A stretch of DNA of 64,000 nt from Mangifera indica (taxonomy: Eukaryota; Streptophyta; Magnoliopsida; Sapindales; Anacardiaceae), in NCBI RefSeq assembly GCF_011075055.1, contig NC_058143.1, forward strand, positions 10,183,057-10,247,056, given 5' to 3'. Shown one piece after another: positions 1 to 11,167 of the stretch (positions within the stretch are counted from its first letter, which is position 1; each line of letters begins with the position of its first letter). Made by a program: the position numbers and the translations under genes. Under the pieces are notes generated by a model. It saw only the letters and a list, made by a program, of their open reading frames with translations, had not been told where the DNA came from and made no database searches.

Positions 1-573
1 AATTTAGTGATTTGGTTTAGTTTGAAATTTTTTAAACATTTCTTTAAGTTTGGTTTGATAAAATTTTTAAATCATATTAAATCAGACCATATATACTCCT
101 AAATTTAATAAAATAAGAGTATAATCAACAATAAATCAAAGAATTCAAGCATAACTTAGTGAAAGTTTGAACAAAGTATCAAACTTACATATCAGCACAA
201 TTCCAAGTATAGCTAAAATCTTGCCTTGTATCGTCTCCAAATCAGTCCTGCTAGCGTTTTGCAGTTCAATAGAATCAACAGAACAAATGTACATGCAATA
301 AAATGAAGTGAATTTAAACCTTGCTTTGGGAAGAAGCAACATCGTGTAAAATAGATGTTAATGGAGTAGAAGTTTAACCTGGTTTTACTGTCGGGAGCCC
401 AGATATCAAACATACTATGTTTAGAAAACTAGCTTGCTCTAACTTATTTTACTGCAACGGCAGACTTGACATTAAAGAAACAGAATCTTGTGAATGGTTT
501 CTGGATCAGGAAAAAATGTTGAAATGTGAAGTAGCATTAAATAGAAGGCATCTATGAAGCACATCAATAGATT
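1..573. other. AT-rich intergenic DNA
   Basis: No coding sequence or RNA gene is recognisable. Short open frames here lack any family motif. The right edge abuts the first copy of the LINE target duplication at 574-590. Confidence 0.6.
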
Positions 574-593
574 AAAACTACATTGTTAATCCT

Positions 594-1590
594 GAAACAT
601 TTGTGGAACCTTATGCAACCCAGGAGTGACTCTTTTTGGGTTAATTGGATAAGGAAAAATAGGCTTAAATGGAAATTACGTGGGAAAACAAATCTTCAGG
701 GGAGTGCCCTTGGTTCTAGAAGGAGCTTATGAAAATCAAAGATGAATTGAGGGGAAAAGTCAAAATTGTCATAGGTAATGGTTGGAGCACTTCTCTGTGG
801 GATGATAATTGGCACCCCGTAGGCCTCTGATAGAGAAATATGGAAACCACATTGTCTACAATTTGGGCCTTGGTGCTAATGCAAAATTCTGTGATATAAT
901 CGAAGATTGCCATTGCAAGTGGCCTTTTACAGACTCTACAGTTTGTTAGAAGTCAAGGAGAATATGACCATGTAACCCTCGAATGATGATGACGAAATTA
1001 CGTGGACTCCTAAACCAATTGGGCATTTCTCTATAAACTAGGCTTGGTAAGAAACTAGAACAAAAAAAACCTATAGTTAGATGATATGAGTTGTTGTGGC
1101 ACAAAAAGATCATTCCTAGACACTATAATCCTTTGGTTGGCAATGAGAGGTAGACTCAACACAGTAGACAAACTAGCCAAATATGGGATCACTAGTGACA
1201 CCTCGTGTTCTTTGCAAAAATTGTGATGAGAATATTGACCACCTCTTCTTTCATTGTGAATTTAGCAAATTTATTTAGGGGAAGATCCTTAAGCTAACGA
1301 ATAGGGTGTATAGAACCCAAAGTTGGGAAAGATATGTTGAAAACATTGCCAATGGGTGGAAAGGAGAAGACCTTAGGCAGTTGCTTTCTAAAATAAGTCG
1401 TGGGGATGGTGTCTATGCCATTTAGAGAGAGAGGATTAATAGATGTTTTACCTCTAGCTTTCAAACGAAAGAGAGAATCTTTGACAACATAAGGAGAATG
1501 ATCAGAGACAAAGAAGCAGAACTTACTAATATCAAGCTCAACCACAATAGTGCCTATTTTGCCAAGAAATGGGGCCTTCTGCCAGGAAAG
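594..1590 (+). pseudogene. LINE ORF2 C-terminal remnant with zf-RVT zinc knuckle
   Basis: Plus-strand conceptual translation, needing several frame changes, gives the hallmarks of the C-terminal part of plant L1 reverse transcriptase. These are WVNWIRKNRLK near 640, IGNGWSTSLWDDNWHP at about 770-815, RGRLNTVDKLAKYGITSDT at about 1148-1200, and CKNCDENIDHLFFHCEF at about 1216-1265. The last is the CCHC zinc-binding motif (zf-RVT) that ends plant LINE ORF2 proteins. An RERINRCF-type segment near 1425-1450 matches the usual region before the C-terminus. Stops (near 828 and 948) and frameshifts make it non-functional. The polymerase core is missing. Confidence 0.8.
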
Positions 1591-2970
1591 AATATGGGTA
1601 TTGGATAATATGGGCTGAAAGGAGAAAGCTGAGAAAGGGGTGGCTAGGAAAGGCGAATGTTTATCCTAACATGTTTGCTATTTGTGCAGGTTTATTTGGG
1701 ATAACCATCTTACTGACCTATGTAGGTTCTTGTCACTGCAGTTTTATGGTTATTTTGCCCATATTTTTTAGAGATGTTGGGATTTTGATGACTGGGTGCT
1801 CCAGACTTTGTCTGCTGCTCTACGTTTGCTAACCATCCGTGTAGTGGACTGCAGCCCGACACTCTCCAGAGTTGCCCCTCTCTTTACTTCATTCTTCTTG
1901 TCTACAAAATGTTATCCTAAATCTTCAGCCACTGTCTTTCTTTCTGTCTATCCTGCCCAGATGTGTTCCCAGTCTTTGCTGCCCAGTATTTTTGTCTGTA
2001 GGGGTCTGCCAATGGACTCTTCCTCATCCCCTACTGATCAGTTGCTGCACTATTTGGTCTTCTACTGTTGTCCTCTCTGTCAATACTTTGTCCAGAATCT
2101 CTCTAGTAACTCAGAATAACATCTCCTTCGCTACCCAGAATTTTCTCCTGCAGGTTGGAATCTGTCTCTGGAAGATTTATGCAAATGTCTAGCTGCGGTC
2201 TGCTCCTTTGTTACCTGTGACTCCATTTGCTCCAATCTTGTCTGATGGTGTTTTGCCTTTTGGTGCCTATGTCTTCTCTGTTGGTTTTGTTGGTAGCAAT
2301 TGTGTTTTCTGGCGTCATTGTTACTCTCTACAGGATAGCTCCAAGACTCATTCTCCGCTGCCCAGTATTTGTTTCGAAAATCCTTGCTATTTTGACTGCT
2401 ATGGTTGGGACTCTTATCATCAAGTTGTTTCAAGTATTTTGCTGCGGTTTCTCTTCAGTTTATTTACAGCTGCCAACCAAGTCTGTGTTGTATTTTTTAT
2501 TCTGCTATTTGTTGTGCTATCCAAGTCTGCAATGCTTCAAGTTTCTACATGCAGTCTGCTGGCTTCTTTGGGTCCAGTAAAAGACACAAAGCCCCTTTTG
2601 ATTTCCTGGAAGACATTTGTAAATGCATTCATTCAGCCCTTGGAACGCTAGCTAAAGCAACTACTTTTCACTTGATTTCTTGTACATGGTTGATGAATTA
2701 TATGTATTTTTTGCTGTGGGCAGGTTTGCGTTATCTTTACTTGTATGGTTAGATTGTATATGATAGGTTAGTTTCTCCTCTTGAACTTTATCGTTGCAGG
2801 AATTTTGATAGACATTCAAAAGAATATTACTTAGTTTTTTGTTTCTGCAGGCCTTGTCTGGCAGCTGTTTGTTAGTTTGTTGGCCATCCCTTGGATAAGT
2901 CAATCTTAGATTGTTCTTGATCCCTGTTTCGGGTGTTCTGGTTGCCTTGTTTGTTCATATCACCTTTGAT
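1591..2970 (+). other. long pyrimidine-rich 3' segment of the LINE
   Basis: Between the end of recognisable ORF2 and the A-rich tail lie about 1.4 kb of T/C-rich plus-strand sequence. It has several overlapping open frames (1796-2119, 2208-2651, 2405-2752) encoding Cys/Leu/Phe/Ser-rich peptides with no family motif. It lies inside the target duplication, so it moved with the LINE. It is either an unusually long 3' UTR or 3'-transduced sequence. The open frames probably reflect the lack of purines rather than coding. Confidence 0.45.
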
Positions 2971-2999
2971 TATAAAAAAACAAAAACTACATTGGTAAT

Positions 3000-3566
3000 T
3001 GTACATGCACTAAACATTTCATTACCTGTAAATTTACATTTCTGGGAATCACAACAAACTCTGATGTCCCGAAATGGCTGAATTGCAAATACGAAATTCA
3101 AGTATGTCAACATTTACTTAATTTCTCAATTTACATGCTTATACTACATGCATTTGTAGTAGGACCCGTAGAACCAAGAAATGATATAAACTCCTTTCTT
3201 GTTTGATTGGTTTTAGTTTTGTTTTTACTCCTTGACAGTCTAAATCAACTTTTTTTTTAATTTTGTTTTGATTGATTTAGGGGTCTATGAATTAACAATT
3301 TCTTTTTTTGAAAATGATTTTGATACAATAAAATTGCATGTACTTATTTTATATATATAAACTGATATATATTTGATATATGTTATCAAGTAATTGAGTT
3401 ATTTTAAATTAAGAATAAATTAACACTCTATCATATGATGATATATATATATATATGTCAAAAAATTGATACCCATAGGATTGCTCATTTTGATATATCC
3501 TTTTAAATCAAAAAACAAAAAAATACCAATAAATCAAGTAATTCCATGATAGATACATAATGAAAT
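3000..3566. other. AT-rich intergenic DNA
   Basis: Contains short (TA)n runs near 3351 and 3440. No gene or element boundary could be supported. Confidence 0.5.
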
Positions 3567-5430
3567 AGCAAAAAACTTATTCCCACCCAAGACATAGTGA
3601 AAATCCAAAGTGACCACTACTAATTTTTGATAACCCAAATATCCATCCATCAATTAGTTTTCATGGTTATGGTTAGGGGTAAAATTGTCATTTAGAGATT
3701 TTTATTTAAATAAAGAAAAATTGATTTCTTTGTAACCCCTTAGTTTTAAAAACTAATCATTTATACCCTCAAACTTTGAAACATTCATTTACACCCCAAA
3801 CTTTGAATGAACAACTGCCCCTCAAAAACTTTAAAACATTACGTTTACACCCCAAAAATTTCATTCCATCTTTCCAATGGTAGTTGATGTATCTCCGACT
3901 ACTTCAACATTTTCAACCCTCAAGTTCTTAGCCATGCACTATTCGACCCAAGCTAATGAAGGGAATAAGGGAAAAACTCCATGCAAGCCCAAAGAACGTT
4001 TGCCATATCCAATTTGTCCCAACTTTACTTTTGGGTGCACTTTTATTAGTTGAATTGGAGCCCAAGATGCCATGAAACCCATTTAGTTGAATTGCAACTA
4101 AAAAGGAAGCAAGTAACTTTTGTTGGTGGATATAGTTCCACTTTTTAGGGGAAAGTTGTTCCCTTTTTGTCATTTTCTTCATTAATATGGTATGACATTA
4201 GTTTATTTGATTGACTAAGCTTAAATGAAGGTCATAACTTGCTTGTCTAATTAATGGCCTATGCATGCTCATTTTGCTGACACTTCCTCTTTTATATAAG
4301 TGTGGCTTTTTCACTTGTAAACTTTAGACTCCTTTGATAGTGAAAATCTCAAGCAAAGCTTTGTAGCTTTTCTTTGTTTGTTCCTTTATCCAATTCATCT
4401 TGGAGGAAGAACTAGTGGTGGAAGATCCCAAGGTTGGTGGAACTTTCCTTTACGCCTTGGTTAATTTTCTTGTTACCCTTGAAATCTAAAGTGTTAAGAT
4501 ATGAATGCGTGTTGTATGCTTCGGATAGTGTTCACAGTGTATGATTTTTACAATTTCCAATTTTTGCTACCAAACTTTGAAGCTAGTTTTGAATGTCTTG
4601 TTACTTGAGTTGTGATTGATATTATATACCATTAGAAAACTCTTTGAATGCCCTTTTCAATGATATATAATTTGCATGATTTAGAGGTCATTTAATCGGT
4701 TAAAATTGAAAGATAAATTGTTATTATGCCAAATAAACAGTAATTTCTATAATTGAGTTTGTGTGTTGTTGCATTCTCTTGATGGAAATGCACCAGTCGT
4801 TTTTCCTGATGTTTCTCTCCCTCTATAGTGGTTTCCTAACATAAAAACCACCAAAAATTTAATCAAAATGGTTGGATTTTCTTGCATGAAGCTGTACAAA
4901 AATTGCATAGATCTGTGCGATGATATGTGCATTAGTAATGCACAGATCTATCAGATGGCATTGCATAGATATGGGCGTTGTTTGTGCAACGTTGTCTAGT
5001 TGATCTATCAATTGCCGACGCACAAATTATTGCATAGATTTGTGCAATTTTCACACAGATTAGTGTGAGAAAGTTTGACCATTTTGATTGGATTTTTGAT
5101 AGTTTTCGCATTGGAAAACCACCATAAAGGGAGAGGAGATATCACCAAAGAGGAACATTGGGAAGAACGATCACGGGAAAGATGGAATGAAATTTTTGGG
5201 GTGTAAATGCAATGTTTCAAAGTTTGAGTTAGGAGGAAATTGTTAGTATTTAAAACTAAAGGGAAAAAAGAAATAACTTTTCTTTGTTTAAATAAAATAT
5301 TTAAATAATGATTTTACCCTTGATTGTAACAACCAAAACAAACGAATAAACGGGTATTTGGGTTTTCGAAAGTTAAAGGAGGTCACTTTAGGTTTTCACT
5401 ATACCTTGAGTGGGAGTTAGTCATTTGGCC
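3567..5430. mobile_element. non-autonomous MULE-like inverted-repeat element A
   Basis: The left arm (3570-3860) and the reverse complement of the right arm (about 5160-5430) align over roughly 250 bp. Shared landmarks are ttcccacccaag-type ends, atagtgaaaa, taaagtgacc, aacccaaatacc and a tttacacccc block. The right end reads ...tttggcc, the same terminus as element B. No transposase is visible. The interior contains an unrecognised minus-strand frame of 84 codons (3928-4182) and nested palindromes around 4908-5060. A clean target duplication was not established (ataatgaaa at 3557-3565 versus ataatatta at 5431-5439 is only 6/9). Confidence 0.6.
4908..4950. repeat. nested palindrome inside element A
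   Basis: Outer arms tagatctgtgc (4908-4918) and gcacagatcta (4940-4950) are perfect reverse complements. They overlap an inner perfect palindrome, gtgcattagtaatgcac (4927-4943). Related gcacag/ctgtgc half-sites recur up to about 5060. The sequence can form alternative hairpins. Confidence 0.7.
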
Positions 5431-5543
5431 ATAATATTATTACATGTGTTGTCTCCAATTGCAACCAACAAATACACACATTCATACCCCACATTATCAA
5501 TTCTACAAAGCAACCAAAAAATGAGGTCTGTGACTTGATAAAC

Positions 5544-5585
<42 letters not shown>

Positions 5586-7080
5586 CACACAAATAGGGTT
5601 ATAATAGTATTTATTTTTAAGTGAATTTTGGTCTATTTTGTCAAATTCTTTGAGTTTTATTTAATTTTAATGGTTTGATCATATTTTGCACTTTGAATTA
5701 TATTTTTATATGTTTTGGAGATATTCAAACCCTTTCGAAATGAAAATAAAAGCTTAAAAAAGTAATTGAGAAGACTTTATATCTGGAGGTAAAGGTCAAT
5801 TATGAGTAATCTAGTGGTTATAATTGGTGCCTATAATTACTGGACGTACATAATAATTAAAAAAAATAGGGTTAAGTGACAAGTATTAAAAATAAAAGAA
5901 AATTATGCCTTTTCCACTTCCCTATCACCAAAATACAACAACTCAAAGGAATTCTAGATAGAGAAGGCTCTAAGAAACAAATAGAAGAGTGAAGATCCAA
6001 TATTTAAGATAGAAGACCTAAGAGAATCAAGATTTGAAGACCTTAAAGTTTTTCTTATCTCTTTTATTATTTTCTTTTACTGATTTAAAATGTCTTTCTC
6101 TCAAATTTATCTTGTAGTATGAACTTTATACTCATAAATAGCTAATTTCCTTTGTTAGGATTTATGATGAATCTATAAATTCTCAAAGATTATGTAATGA
6201 GTTTTGATTTTTAATTAACGATGATGAATGTTTGATTTAGTAATTGTGATTTTAACTTATTGCTTGGTGTTAGGGTCCAATACCATGCTTGTTTGTAGAT
6301 TGGAGTGTGATATTAAGAAATATATACCCAATTAGTTTATGCATTTACTAAACTTAGAGTTTTATTTAAAGATAAATATAAATCCTTTATGGGTAAATTG
6401 ATTGTCATAGAAATTAATGGATTTTGATTAATATCATACCACAAAAGTAGGTAAGTTTTTAATTTTAGCACATCTAATTTACCTTGAAAGAGAAATTGGG
6501 TAAAATATTATAATCAACCATCAATAATTCATCTTATCATTGATTTTAATTGTATTTGTTATTAATTTTTGAGTAATTGATAGTGAAATCATAAGCCCTA
6601 AGCTTTTTTATATTGGTATTTCACTTTTAATTTGTTAGATGTTTATTTCCTTTTATTAATTTCAACTTAGTTAGTTTGTATTTTAATTAATTTTAATTCA
6701 ATTTTCATCCATAACATTTTATTTTTCTAACTAATTAAAATTATAAAACGAATTAGTACTTAACAACCAATTTCTGTAAGATTGATATCTTTCTATATTA
6801 CTTAATTGACTCATATACTTGTGAGTCATTGACAACAATTAGGATGGGGATTTTCATGTGAAACATCGTCTAAGATGAGAAACCTATACTAGAAAAATGA
6901 CAATTCCAAAACCATATGAGTTGACATCATTAAGTTTTTTTTGGATTGCTTTAGTTAATCTCACTGCAACTAGAAGAACCAGAGAAACCAACCACACAAC
7001 ATATTGATTTGTGATTTGTGATAAAATGAAGCCAATAAGAGCAAAGCAGGATACACTCAATTTGTGGTTGTGATTTGTGA
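5431..7080. other. AT-rich intergenic DNA with (TG)n microsatellite
   Basis: A (TG)n run lies at 5551-5579. The rest has no recognisable gene. The stretch around 5940-6250 resembles low-complexity LTR/leader sequence of plant retroelements, but no paired LTR was found, so no element is called. Confidence 0.45.
5551..5579. repeat. (TG)n microsatellite
   Basis: About 14 uninterrupted TG units preceded by a short TA run. Confidence 0.95.
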
Positions 7081-7089
7081 TAAAATAAT

Positions 7090-7820
7090 GGCCAAAGGAC
7101 TATTTCCCACCCAAAGTATGCGTATTTCTCAAGTTTTTTCCCATTAACTTTGAAAATCTCATTTACCTACCTATAAGCTATTATAATTAACTGAGTCTGT
7201 TAGTTATATCATTTTCTCTCCCAACTCTAAAAACTAATAATTTCACCCCAACCCAAGTTTTAAAAAATAACATTTTCCCTCTAGGGTTTCCAGTTTTTAG
7301 ATTCAATTTTTCAATGTCGTTTCTTCCTCTCTGATGACCTCCAGGTGACAGCTCTTCTTCTCTGGCACAGTCTTCTTCTGGTGGCTCTCTTAGGAGTAGT
7401 CATCGACGAAAACAAGGTCTTTGTTGACGATGAAGACTCCTCGTCAATGAAGACCTCATCTTCGTCGATGATCGCTCCGAGGAGAGCCGTTGAAAGAAGA
7501 CTGTACCAAAGAGAAAAAGTTGTTGCTTGGAGATCGTCGGAGAGGAAGAAACGACACCAAAAATTGAATCTGAAAATTGGAAACCCTAGGGGGGAAAATG
7601 TTGTTTTTTAAAACTTGGGTTAGGGTGAAATTATTAGTTTTTAGGGTAGGGGAAAATAAATCAAATTTAAGTTTATTTTTTATAATACGGACAAAATGAT
7701 GATTTTACGATTAAAACTGTTAGTTTTAACCGTATATGGGTGGGTAAATGAGATTTTTAAAATTAACAGGGGAAAACTTGTTAAATGCACATACCTTGGG
7801 TGGGAAATAGTCCTTTGGCC
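7090..7820. mobile_element. foldback MULE-like element B with 9-bp target duplication
   Basis: The termini are ggccaaaggactatttccca and its near-perfect reverse complement. The arms stay complementary for about 250 bp (7090-7345 against 7535-7820), including a ttcctctct...agagaggaa block, so most of the element folds into one hairpin with a loop of about 190 bp. Flanking 9-mers taaaataat (7081-7089) and taaaatatt (7821-7829) match at 8/9. That is the target-duplication length typical of Mutator-superfamily elements. No transposase is present. A plus-strand frame at 7345-7611 spans loop and arm and resembles no known protein. Confidence 0.75.
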
Positions 7821-8083
7821 TAAAATATTTCATTGTGTTTTACCTAACAAACAGTAGCAATTCCAAATTCCCATTATCAAATATAAATTTCTTTAGAACT
7901 AGAGCAGACAGTCATTTCAAAATCCAAAAAGCACGATCAATCACACCTGCATGCGCTAAAGCCGGTCACAGTTCTCCTTTGAAACTTCCAGAAGGTTCTA
8001 GAACTCCTCATTCTTCTTAACACCATCATAATTATCAATCTCTGTCATCTTATCAGTCATTTGAAATTCGATATCCTTCTTCT

Positions 8084-9491
8084 CAGTGGCGGATCTAAAA
8101 CTTTCATTGAGGGGGTCTTCGACTTTGTTATTGTTCCTCAATTAATTGGGAAAAATTTTTAAAAAGCAACCAAATCTTAAGAAAACAATACAATAGCAAT
8201 AAATTGAAAGGAAAAAATACAATAACATAAGATCTATTTTTTTTATATAGAAAAACCTTTTCAGGTGAAGAAATCAAAAAGGAAAATCCAATTGAATCCA
8301 ATATAACCAAAAATATTTACAATGATCACAATTCACAAAAAATATTTAGAGTTGCATTATCAAAGAAACAAATATCGTTAGATTGTATAATTGTAAATCC
8401 AATTATAAAAATCAAAACTTAATTATTTGGATTAAAAATCAATACGTTTTTTGCGTATTGATTAAAATATCAAATTAGAATGTTATGTCTAAAAATCTGA
8501 ATATTTGAATATTGATTATTTAAAAATAAAAGTTATAATGATATATTTGAAGATCTTCAATATAACACGATTTTTTAATTTGATGTACTCTGAAAGTGTT
8601 CAATGATATTTTTATCGTGAATTGTGTGAAATTTTGGGTAATTTAGTATATCTATAATCTTATTTCTTATTTTGAATATAATTACTTAAATATTTTGTCA
8701 AAATCCTATATACAATTTTTATATGAAAACATATCCAAAATTTTAATTCTCATTTTGATTATAACTATATATTTTGATATTTTGATTATTTAAAGAAACA
8801 AAGAAAATAATCAACTATAAAAACAACAGTTAACAACTTACATAAATTTGATAATATATATATAGGGTTAGATTCGAATCAAGTCGAGCTCGAGCTCGGC
8901 TCGGTTCACATTGAGTTGGCTTGAGTTCGAGCTCGAGCTTAGCTAAAACTGACTCGTTTCAGGCTCGAGCTTAGCTCATTTTTTGTTATCAAAATGACAT
9001 CGTTTTAATACACATTGATCAAAACGATGTCGTTTTATATCAAAAATTTTAATTAGAAAATTTGACGAGCAGCTTGAGCTTGATTAAGACCGGCTCATTT
9101 TGGGCTCGATTGAGCCGAACTCAAACTGGCTCGTTCGAATCCAGCCTTATATATATATATATATACACACACACACGCGTGCACACATAACATTTAATAA
9201 AAAATAAAGACATTGAAAAAAATGCATAAATTATTCACTCATTTAAGAATTTGCTACATAAATTTTATGATGAAAACAATATTTGTGAAATAAAACAATA
9301 AAGCAACACCAGTCTAACAATTTGAAAATAGGTTCTAAGAATCAAAATTTTAAATTTGGAGAGAAGAAATTTAAGTATTAGACGGAACAAGGATTTTGGG
9401 AAATGTTTGGACTACAAAAATAAAAGAAACTTTGGGGGTGTTTTTGGGAATTTTGAGGGTGGGCCTACTGATACTACAGGTCCGCCCCCGG
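8084..9491. mobile_element. possible hAT-like non-autonomous element
   Basis: The left end, cagtggcggatctaaaac, and a right end reading ggtccgcccccgg in the opposite sense resemble the cagtggcgga termini common on plant hAT-type non-autonomous elements. No convincing 8-bp target duplication was found (cttcttct versus tacctctc). The interior is AT-rich and non-coding and holds a nested MITE. Boundaries are approximate. Confidence 0.35.
8865..9147. mobile_element. GGGTTAGATTCGAA-type MITE, copy 1
   Basis: Ends gggttagattcgaatc and (reverse complement) aggctggattcgaacg form imperfect terminal inverted repeats flanked by TA. The interior carries repeated gagctcgagct-type GC-richer motifs, which stand out in AT-rich DNA. 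A relative lies in the last intron of the IMP2-like gene. Confidence 0.6.
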
Positions 9492-10899
9492 TACCTCTCA
9501 TTAGCTCTTACCTTCCTGCACGTGTCCAGATACGAATCTCCTCCCCCGCTCCTAACAAAACAAAAAAAAAAATTATAGTTTAAATTTTGAAATTTTATTT
9601 TCGGATTTTGATTTTTTAATTTAAAGTTTAATTTAAGTTAAAAATTTAAATAGAAAATTTAAATATTGAAAATTAATTTTGATCAAATACATATTTTTTA
9701 ATTGAAAATTAACACAGCAAGACTTAAACAAAAATAATATACTTTTTGAGTGATAAACATATATGACCGAAACTCTTAAGTAAATTTCAAATTATCATTT
9801 TTTTTTTTATAAGCTTTACCCTTGTATCAATAAAAGAGTATTACAATTACATCCTATAAACTTTGGATTTTCACATTTTCACTATCCCCATATTGAGGTT
9901 ATTTGACAGTTATAGCTACATGGAGATATGATTTTATTGTGTGGGAGAAAATTAAAATTTTATCATATGATAAATTGATATTTTAATAAGAGGGGGTAAA
10001 TTGATAGTTATCAAATTTCGTACCAAATTTTCCAAGATCATATTTTATATTTTAGTTAAATATTTTCTTAATTCAAATAATATTTGTTTTACATGAAATG
10101 ATGAACAAAAAATTTGAAAATTACACATAAAAAAACTTTAAACTGAGAAAAATCAATTTGCTCTTAATAGAAAATATCATAAAATCCTAAAAATTAGAAA
10201 ATATTAAAAAACTCTACCAGTAGTATCATATGTACCAAATAAAACACATATGGTGAAAAATAACCAAATACACTAACAACATGCTGTCTAACTCCTACTC
10301 TCCACGTTCTTGAAAGTTAACTTAAACCCCACTCACTTGATTTGAAAAATAACAAATACGGTCATGTTTTTAACCCAAACCATTACACGTGATTTCCGTG
10401 GTGACTACAAATCACGCATTGTGATTAAATCACCTTAAATCTATCTTTTCTAATTTTGTTTTCATCTCAAATCAATTCTAAACCAATTCTAATATAAATC
10501 CATTAACAAATTTCATCAAACTCCCCAAAAGGATTCAAGCTATTTTATAGAAAGAAAAAAAACCATAAAAACCGCAGCCAAAAACACTCTAAATTTACAT
10601 CAAAATGGTTAAATTTATATACTATAAGCTATCCATTATAATAATGAATGATTTACTAACATTTTTTGGCTAATTTTGTTGCCAAACAAAAAAGAGCAAA
10701 ATTGCCAAATCTTGAGTTTGATGAAAAGGGTTGGACAATGACTGCAAGTATGTGGGGTTAAGAATGTAAGATTATAAAGTTGGAAATTAATCTAAAGTTT
10801 GTTTATATGTAGGTATTTTCTCAAATTGCAGGGTATTGTTGACAGGGTTCAAACTTCAAAGGGCTTAAATAACACTGTTAAAAAATAATAATAATAAAT
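9492..10899. other. AT-rich intergenic DNA containing copy 1 of a duplicated ~150-bp segment
   Basis: Positions about 9496-9640 closely match 16405-16575. Shared strings include tcctccc and tatagtttaaattttgaa. Otherwise no coding sequence is recognised. The region upstream of 10900 presumably includes the distal promoter of the IMP2-like gene. Confidence 0.5.
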
Positions 10900-11167
10900 A
10901 GACCAAAGGCCCGGCCCGAATAGTACGGAGCTCTGCCTAGGCATTGCTATTCTCCTTACCGCAAGATAAAACTTAAACCCTTCTTCTCTGCATACCCCGT
11001 TTTATTTCCAATTTTATTTAAATTAAGGTATAACTTCATATCTATCTGCCTATCAACAAAATTGTCTCTGGGCTTTGTTATATTTCTTCTGACATTGATA
11101 GTTTCCGCTGCAGATGGCTTCATTTTTCATTTGAAATGCATCAATTTGTGAGAAATTTCATCTGGGT
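10900..11167 (+). promoter_or_regulatory. leader of the IMP2-like gene with two upstream ATGs
   Basis: The interval before the predicted start includes a pyrimidine-rich stretch (about 10940-11110). Two ATGs precede the main ATG. One opens a six-codon frame (11114-11134). The other, at 11136, opens a 29-codon frame that ends at 11225 and overlaps the main start in another reading frame. A gctgcag at 11107-11113 could be a splice acceptor for a 5'-UTR intron that leaves both ATGs in the mRNA. Transcript limits are inferred, not seen. Confidence 0.45.

Larger units (their letters stand above)
591..2982 (+). mobile_element. 5'-truncated L1-type LINE with 17-bp target duplication
   Basis: The insertion is flanked by direct repeats at 574-590 (aaaactacattgttaat) and 2983-2999 (aaaactacattggtaat), which match at 16 of 17 positions. 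It ends in an A-rich tail (tataaaaaaac, 2971-2981). The left edge begins directly inside LINE ORF2 coding sequence (LKHLWNL...), as expected for 5' truncation during target-primed reverse transcription. The RT catalytic core is therefore absent. Non-LTR origin is clear from the zinc-knuckle region described separately. Seen: duplication, A tail and coding motifs. Inferred: mechanism and orientation. Confidence 0.85.

Noticed and set aside
1796..2752. Overlapping plus-strand frames up to 147 codons
   Set aside because: They lie in the pyrimidine-rich 3' segment of a LINE, overlap in several frames and have no motif. They are composition artefacts rather than genes.
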